DNA of 64,000 nucleotides, taken from positions 2,790,001 to 2,854,000 of the forward strand of contig NZ_JAJEJR010000001.1 in the NCBI RefSeq assembly GCF_021390595.1, written 5' to 3'. This stretch comes from Paraburkholderia sp. HP33-1 (GTDB lineage Bacteria > Pseudomonadota > Gammaproteobacteria > Burkholderiales > Burkholderiaceae). Below the pieces are notes generated by a model, which worked only from the letters and a program-made list of their open reading frames with translations, had not been told where the DNA came from and ran no database searches. A program made the position numbers and the translations under genes. Shown piece after piece: positions 58,875 to 64,000 of this stretch. Each line of letters begins with the position of its first letter. The stretch's first letter is position 1.

Positions 58875-60413
58875 ATGTCTTCCGCCTCCACGCCGACGAG
58901 CACTACCGCACCGCTCAACCGGCCGATGATCACGATCTCGATCATGCTCGCGACGCTGATCCAGACGCTCGACAGCACGATCGCCAACGTCGCGCTGCCG
59001 CATATGCAAGGCACGCTGTCCGCGTCACAGGACGAGATCACGTGGGTGCTCACCTCCTATATCGTCGCCGCCGCGATCGCCACGCCGCTCACCGGCTGGC
59101 TGTCGGATCGCCTCAGCATGAAGCGGCTGCTGCTGATCGCGATCGGCGGCTTCACGGTGTCGTCCGCGCTCTGCGGACTCTCCGAGACGCTGCCGCAGAT
59201 CGTCGGGTCGCGCCTGCTGCAGGGGGTCTTCGGCGCGTCGCTGGTGCCGCTGTCGCAATCGATCCTGCTCGACATCAACCCACGCGAAAAGCAGGGCCAG
59301 GCAATGGCCGTGTGGGGTATGGGCGTGATGGTCGGGCCGATTCTCGGTCCGACGCTCGGCGGCTGGCTGACCGATAGCTACAACTGGCGCTGGGTGTTCT
59401 TTATCAACGTGCCGATCGGCGCGTTCGCGCTGTTCGGCGTGGCGACTTTCCTGCCGACGCGCGAGCCGAAACACGACGTGAAGTTCGACGCGTTCGGCTT
59501 CATCACGCTCGGCCTCGCGATCGGCGCGTTGCAGGCGATGCTCGATCGCGGCGAGCAGCTCGACTGGTTTTCGTCGACCGAGATCGTGATCGAGGCGCTC
59601 GTCGCGGCGATCAGCTTCGCGTTCTTTCTGGTGCACACGGCGACGGTCGGCAAGGATTCGTTCTTCAAGTACCAGTTGCTGAAAGACCCGAACTTCGCGA
59701 CCGGCACGTTCTTCATCTTCGTGATCGGCGCGGTGATGTACGCGACGCGCGCGCTGCTGCCGCCGATGCTGCAGAACCTGATGGGCTATCCGGTCGCGAT
59801 GACGGGCCTCGTCACCGCGCCGAGCGGCGCGGGCACGATGGTCGCCATGCTGATCGCCGGCCGGCTGCTAAGACGTGTCGACGCGCGGCTGCTACTGCTC
59901 TGCGGCTTCCTGATTTCGGCGTTCGCGCTCTGGCAGATGATGCATTACACGATCGTGCTGTCGGCGTCGAATATCGTGTGGCCTGGCGTGATCCAGGGCT
60001 TCGGGCTCGGCCTCGTGTTCGTGCCGCTGTCCGCGCTGACGTTTTCGACGCTGTCGCCGGAGTTGCGCGCGGACGGCACCGCGACGTACAGCCTGATGCG
60101 CAACATCGGCAGCAGTATCGGCATTTCGATCGTGCAGACGCTGATGACGCGCAACACGCAAATCTCGCACGCGGACCTCGCGGCAAATATCACCGCGTTC
60201 AATCCGGCGATCCGGCCGATGCTCGACAGCGGCTCGAGCTATGACATCGCGGCGCTGAACGCGTCGATCACTCAGCAGGCGTCGATGGTCGCGTATCTGA
60301 ACGACTTCAAGCTGATGTTCATGGCGACGCTGCTAGTGATCCCGCTGCTGCTGCTGATCCGGCCGTCGCGCAAGGCGCCCGATGCATCGGTTGCGCATGC
60401 GGCGATGGATTGA
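58875..60413 (+). CDS. emrB: DHA2-family drug:H+ antiporter (EmrB type)
   Basis: Inner-membrane MFS exporter with 14 predicted helices, 512 residues. The conserved ATLIQTLDSTIANVALPHMQ opens TM1; later GGWLTDSYNWRWVFFINVPIG and the typical DHA2 TM patterns follow. No EmrA-type adaptor is next to it, so it may act alone or with one encoded elsewhere. Regulated by the divergent MarR protein through the AAGCATGCTT operator. No clear Shine-Dalgarno is seen for the ATG. Confidence 0.93.
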   Translation: MSSASTPTSTTAPLNRPMITISIMLATLIQTLDSTIANVALPHMQGTLSASQDEITWVLTSYIVAAAIATPLTGWLSDRLSMKRLLLIAIGGFTVSSALCGLSETLPQIVGSRLLQGVFGASLVPLSQSILLDINPREKQGQAMAVWGMGVMVGPILGPTLGGWLTDSYNWRWVFFINVPIGAFALFGVATFLPTREPKHDVKFDAFGFITLGLAIGALQAMLDRGEQLDWFSSTEIVIEALVAAISFAFFLVHTATVGKDSFFKYQLLKDPNFATGTFFIFVIGAVMYATRALLPPMLQNLMGYPVAMTGLVTAPSGAGTMVAMLIAGRLLRRVDARLLLLCGFLISAFALWQMMHYTIVLSASNIVWPGVIQGFGLGLVFVPLSALTFSTLSPELRADGTATYSLMRNIGSSIGISIVQTLMTRNTQISHADLAANITAFNPAIRPMLDSGSSYDIAALNASITQQASMVAYLNDFKLMFMATLLVIPLLLLIRPSRKAPDASVAHAAMD

Positions 60414-60442
60414 GATCGGGACCGAGTGCGGCGACGCCGGCC

Positions 60443-61168
60443 TTAGCCTTCGATTCTCCCGCGCGTCACGCCGAGCAATGACGCCATCGCCGCGCGCGCC
60501 CCTGCGGCATCGCGCGCGCAGATCGCGTCGAACACCGCCGTGTGCTCGGCGAGCGACGCATTGAACACGTCGGCGCGTTTCGCATTGAGCCGCAACTGGG
60601 CCTCCAGCGTGCGCTCGATCAGCGCACCGAGCGGAATCAGCAATTCGTTGCTGCACGCAGTGAGCACGCTCAGGTGGAACTGCAGATCCGCGCGCACCCA
60701 TTCGTCCACGTTACGCGCCGCCACCATCGAGGCATGCGCGGCCGCGAGCGCGCCCAACGTCTCGTCGGTGTACGCGTCGGCCGCGAGGCCGGCGGCGTAC
60801 GGCTCGATCATCTCGCGCATTTCCTGAAGCTTCAGGGCGAACGCCATCGGCTCGGCGACGCGTGAGTACCAGTCGAGCAGATCGGCATCGAGCAGATTCC
60901 ACGCGGACTTCTGACGCACGCGCGTACCGACGCGCGGGCGCGATCCGATCAGCCCTTTCGACGTCAGCGTGCGCAGCGCCTCGCGCAGCACCGTACGGCT
61001 CACGCCGTACGTCTCCATCAACTCGGCTTCGCGCGGCAGGATCGAGTCCGGCGCGTGGTCGCCGCGCAGAATCGCGGTCGCGAGCAGTTGGGCGACTCGC
61101 CCGTGCAGATCGTGCTGAATGGCTTTCTCCTCGCGGCTGGTGGTGGGGTGGCGCAACGCGGCCGTCAT
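60443..61168 (-). CDS. dgoR: GntR/FadR-type regulator of the galactonate genes
   Basis: Repressor of 241 residues, FadR/FCD subfamily. The winged helix is HDLHGRVAQLLATAILRGDHAPDSILPREAELMETYGVSRTVLREALRTLTSKGLI; the C-terminal FCD effector domain has the metal His residues (e.g. ADLQFHLSVLTACSN, LAEHTAVFDAI). The ATG at 61168 follows GAAAGA. It is divergent from dgoD, with two palindromes in the gap. The name is by context. Confidence 0.87.
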   Translation of the reverse strand: MTAALRHPTTSREEKAIQHDLHGRVAQLLATAILRGDHAPDSILPREAELMETYGVSRTVLREALRTLTSKGLIGSRPRVGTRVRQKSAWNLLDADLLDWYSRVAEPMAFALKLQEMREMIEPYAAGLAADAYTDETLGALAAAHASMVAARNVDEWVRADLQFHLSVLTACSNELLIPLGALIERTLEAQLRLNAKRADVFNASLAEHTAVFDAICARDAAGARAAMASLLGVTRGRIEG

Positions 61169-61183
61169 TCTTTCAGTCTGACC

Positions 61184-61214
61184 ACTATTTGGCAAATAGT
61201 ACTATTAATAGTAC
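61184..61214. promoter_or_regulatory. Two palindromic operators between dgoR and dgoD
   Basis: ACTATTT-GGC-AAATAGT (61184-61200) is a perfect 17-bp palindrome. It overlaps GTACTATTAATAGTAC (61199-61214), a perfect 16-bp one. Both contain ACTATT half-sites, as if two GntR dimers bind side by side. Confidence 0.8.
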
Positions 61215-61303
61215 TTTAAAGCGCTTTTGTTGTAGCATCGAATCTCCGAATTTTTCCGCGGCCGCGCAGGCCTGCTTTGCATGGGACATAGGAGACACGC
61301 GCC

Positions 61304-62452
61304 ATGAAAATCACCAAGCTCGAAACCTTCATCGTCCCGCCGCGCTGGTGCTTCCTGAAGATCGAGACCGACGAGGGCATCGTCGGTTGGGGCGAGCCGG
61401 TGGTGGAAGGCCGCGCGCATACGGTCGCCGCGGCCGTCGAGGAACTGTCCGACTATCTGATCGGCAAGGACCCGCTGCTGATCGAGGATCACTGGCAGGT
61501 GATGTACCGCTCGGGCTTCTATCGCGGCGGCCCGATCACGATGAGCGCGATCGCCGGCGTCGATCAGGCGCTGTGGGACATCAAGGGCAAGCATCATGGC
61601 GTGCCGGTGCATGCGCTGCTCGGCGGCCAGGTGCGCGACAGGATCAAGGTGTATTCGTGGATCGGCGGCGACCGTCCGAGCGATGTCGCCAACAACGCGC
61701 GCGCGGTGGTCGAGCGCGGCTTCAAGGCCGTCAAGATGAACGGCTCGGAAGAGCTGCAGATCATCGACACCTTCGACAAGGTACAAGGCGTCATCAACAA
61801 CGTCGCGGCGGTCCGCGAGGCGGTCGGGCCGAACATCGGCATCGGCGTGGACTTCCACGGCCGCGTGCACAAGCCGATGGCGAAGGTGCTCGCCAAGGAA
61901 CTCGACCCGTACAAGCTGCTGTTCATCGAAGAGCCGGTGCTCTCGGAGAACGCCGAGGCGCTGCGCGACATCGTCAATCAGACCAACACGCCGATCGCGC
62001 TCGGCGAGCGTCTGTATTCGCGCTGGGACTTCAAGCACATCCTGTCGGGCGGCTACGTCGACATCATCCAGCCGGACGCGTCGCACGCGGGCGGCATCAC
62101 CGAGTGCCGCAAGATCGCCGCGATGGCCGAAGCCTACGACGTCGCGCTCGCGCTGCATTGCCCGCTCGGCCCGATCGCGCTCGCGACCTGCCTGCAGATC
62201 GACGCGGTGAGCTACAACGCTTTCATCCAGGAACAGAGCCTCGGCATCCACTACAACCAGGGCAACGACCTGCTCGACTACATCCGCAACCCGGAAGTCT
62301 TCAAGTACGAAGACGGCTTCGTGTCGATTCCGCAGGGCCCGGGACTTGGCATCGAGGTCAACGAAGAGAAGGTGCGCGAGATGGCGAAGGTCGGTCATCG
62401 CTGGCGCAATCCGGTGTGGCGTCACGCGGACGGCAGCGTCGCCGAGTGGTGA
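61304..62452 (+). CDS. dgoD: D-galactonate dehydratase
   Basis: Enolase-superfamily enzyme of 382 residues (mandelate racemase group) converting D-galactonate to 2-keto-3-deoxygalactonate. Residues seen: Lys in FKAVKMNG, metal ligand Asp and acid His in GVDFHGR, Glu ligands in FIEEPVL and [10 protein letters not shown], and the base His in ALHCPLGP. The start [25 protein letters not shown] fits GalD/DgoD. GGAGACACG precedes the ATG. In an operon with the transporter below. Confidence 0.94.
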   Translation: MKITKLETFIVPPRWCFLKIETDEGIVGWGEPVVEGRAHTVAAAVEELSDYLIGKDPLLIEDHWQVMYRSGFYRGGPITMSAIAGVDQALWDIKGKHHGVPVHALLGGQVRDRIKVYSWIGGDRPSDVANNARAVVERGFKAVKMNGSEELQIIDTFDKVQGVINNVAAVREAVGPNIGIGVDFHGRVHKPMAKVLAKELDPYKLLFIEEPVLSENAEALRDIVNQTNTPIALGERLYSRWDFKHILSGGYVDIIQPDASHAGGITECRKIAAMAEAYDVALALHCPLGPIALATCLQIDAVSYNAFIQEQSLGIHYNQGNDLLDYIRNPEVFKYEDGFVSIPQGPGLGIEVNEEKVREMAKVGHRWRNPVWRHADGSVAEW

Positions 62453-62567
62453 TCTGAGCAGCTGAGCGAATCAGGCGGAATGCTGCCGGCGGGCGGCGTT
62501 CCGGCTTTGCGCGGTTTGCGTTTCACCCTCACCCGCCGTCGATAAAAAACACCAAAAGGCTACCTCC

Positions 62568-63863
62568 GTGGAGACAACCCACATTCACGTCCACGCGCAA
62601 GCGACCGGCAAGCGCCACCGCCTGCTCGCGATGCTGTTCATCACCGTGGTCATCACGTATCTCGATCGCAGCAATCTGTCGATCGCCGCAACCGCGATCG
62701 GCCAGGACCTGCAACTCGATCCCGCCCAGATGGGCCTCGTGTTTTCGGCCTTCGGCTGGTCGTACGCGCTGCTGCAGATTCCCGGCGGCATCCTCGTGGA
62801 CCGCACGCGCCCTCGCCTGCTGCTCGCGCTGATCATCGGGCTGTGGTCGCTCGCGACGCTGCTGCAAGGCTTCGCCAGCGCGTTCGTGATGCTGCTGTCG
62901 CTGCGCGTGCTGCTCGGAGCGCTCGAAGCGCCCGCCTATCCGACGCTCAATCGCGTCGTCACCACGTGGTTTCCGGATAACGAGCGGGCCCGCGCGATCG
63001 CCACCTACACGTCCGGCCAGTACGTCGGGCTGGCATTCCTGACGCCCGCGCTCGTGCTCACGCAGCAGCATTTCGGCTGGCCGGGCGTGTTCTTTCTGAC
63101 GGGCGCGATCGGCCTCGGCTGGGCGCTCGTCTGGTACGCGCTGTACCGCGAGCCGTCCGAGGCCACCGACATTAACGCCGCCGAGCTCGAAACCATCCGC
63201 GCGGGCGGCGGCCTCGTCGACCTCGGGAACATGCAGCGCGCCCGCGCGCGCTACACCGCCGCCGACTGGCGCGCCGTGCTCGGCAACCGTAAGTTGTGGG
63301 GCGTGTATATCGGCCAGATCGCCGTGACCTCGACGCTGTGGTTCTTCCTCACCTGGTTTCCGACCTACCTCGTCAAGTACCGGCACATGGACTTCCTGAA
63401 GGCCGGCTTCATGGCGGCCGTGCCGTTTCTCGCCGCGTTCGTCGGAATTCTGGGCTCGGGTCTGCTGTCGGACTGGATGATCCGGCGCGGCGTGTCGGCC
63501 ACGGTCGCGCGCAAGGTGCCGATCGTCACGGGCCTCCTGCTATCGACAACGATCGTCGGCGCGAACTACGTCGACACGCCCGCGATGGTGATCCTCTTCA
63601 TGGCGATCGCGTTCTTCGGCAGCGGCTTTGCGTCGATAACGTGGGTGCTGGTGTCGTCGATGGCGAAGAAGGAATTGCTCGGCCTGACCGGCGGCATGTT
63701 CAACCTGATGGGCAATCTGTCGTCGATCTGCGTGCCGGTGGTGATCGGGTTCATCGTCCGCAACGGCGACTTCAAGCCCGCGCTGATGTTCATGAGCGCA
63801 GTCGGCGTGATCGGCGCGCTGTCGTATCTGTTCCTAGTGGGCAAGATCGAGCGCATCCGCTGA
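62568..63863 (+). CDS. dgoT: ACS-family MFS transporter (D-galactonate uptake, DgoT-like)
   Basis: Inner-membrane anion:cation symporter of 431 residues, 12 helices. FITVVITYLDRSNLSIAA is the ACS start, and SAFGWSYALLQIPGGILVDR follows. The start codon is GTG at 62568 with AAGG about 9 nt upstream. It follows dgoD by 115 bp and most likely imports the substrate. Symbol by context; close relatives also carry glucarate or galactarate. Confidence 0.88.
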   Translation: METTHIHVHAQATGKRHRLLAMLFITVVITYLDRSNLSIAATAIGQDLQLDPAQMGLVFSAFGWSYALLQIPGGILVDRTRPRLLLALIIGLWSLATLLQGFASAFVMLLSLRVLLGALEAPAYPTLNRVVTTWFPDNERARAIATYTSGQYVGLAFLTPALVLTQQHFGWPGVFFLTGAIGLGWALVWYALYREPSEATDINAAELETIRAGGGLVDLGNMQRARARYTAADWRAVLGNRKLWGVYIGQIAVTSTLWFFLTWFPTYLVKYRHMDFLKAGFMAAVPFLAAFVGILGSGLLSDWMIRRGVSATVARKVPIVTGLLLSTTIVGANYVDTPAMVILFMAIAFFGSGFASITWVLVSSMAKKELLGLTGGMFNLMGNLSSICVPVVIGFIVRNGDFKPALMFMSAVGVIGALSYLFLVGKIERIR

Positions 63864-63882
63864 GCGCCTCGTTCGTGGCCCT

Positions 63883-63914
63883 GCCCGCGCGTCACGGCCA
63901 CGTGACGCGCGGGC
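63883..63914 (+). terminator. Hairpin after the galactonate operon
   Basis: GCCCGCGCGTCACG (63883-63896), GCCA loop, CGTGACGCGCGGGC (63901-63914): a 14-bp perfect stem 20 bp past dgoT. No strong T-run follows, so termination is probable but not certain. The remaining 86 bases to the end of the window show no gene I can support. Confidence 0.6.
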
Positions 63915-64000
63915 CTTCGCACCGTTTGTTCGGTATCGGACAGACGTATCGCCAGCGCCTTGCTGAAATGCATGCAAACGACACATGCATTGGGCACGGC

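Noticed and set aside
63915-64000. Start of a further gene at the right edge
   Set aside because: An ATG with a few codons reads to the end of the window, but the length is too short to support a call.

Overview
The window is GC-rich, gene-dense DNA from a Burkholderiaceae genome, most probably Burkholderia or Paraburkholderia. The evidence is the gene content and order: a bpeAB-oprB-type efflux locus with its TetR regulator, purC-purE-purK-tsaC, fba-pyk-pgk, recA-recX-(DUF2889)-sucC-sucD, a TerC protein, a type IV pilin next to a PglL-type O-glycosyltransferase, and heavy GC3 codon use. I saw no transposase, phage or CRISPR genes. Genus and species cannot be settled from sequence reading alone.

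Layout. 0.2-1.6 kb: xanthine/uric acid-type permease. 1.7-8.8 kb: tripartite RND pump with a divergent TetR repressor and an AcrR-like operator over the pump promoter. 8.9-12.6 kb: cysteine hydrolase, GlxA-type regulator, CoxG-like protein, DUF427 protein and a secreted protein. 12.9-18.4 kb: periplasmic protease DegQ/MucD, a two-component system with a CTTAA-N6-CTTAA box in front of the protease, and PBP4. 18.6-20.3 kb: a truncated sterol-desaturase-family remnant and a GDSL lipoprotein. 20.4-28.7 kb: purine synthesis and glycolysis genes on the minus strand. 29-37.8 kb: azlCD, ilvE, a zinc-finger protein, waaF, a YheT hydrolase, an M48 protease, moaC and a MazG-like protein. 37.9-46.3 kb: pglL, pilin, terC, sucDC, recX and recA with a LexA box. 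46.5-50.8 kb: a second two-component system and an MHS transporter. 50.88 kb: a CAU-anticodon tRNA with promoter and terminator.

Accessory region. From just behind the tRNA (about 51.0 kb) to about 58.3 kb the content changes. It holds a heavy-metal-associated protein, a glycine-zipper protein, a His-rich PXPV protein, a BigR-type sulfide repressor with two YeeE/YedE transporter halves and an exceptional 21-bp inverted repeat operator, and the most unusual pair in the window. That pair is a radical SAM protein followed by a 743-residue protein fusing an HpnL-like membrane domain to a complete arginine:glycine amidinotransferase-type domain. It suggests a membrane-linked guanidinylation pathway that I do not recognise as described. 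I propose a guanidinylated lipid or small molecule as product; this is inference.

58.3-64 kb: a MarR/EmrB-type drug efflux pair with a shared operator, then a GntR-regulated D-galactonate module (dgoD and a DgoT-like transporter) with two palindromic operators.
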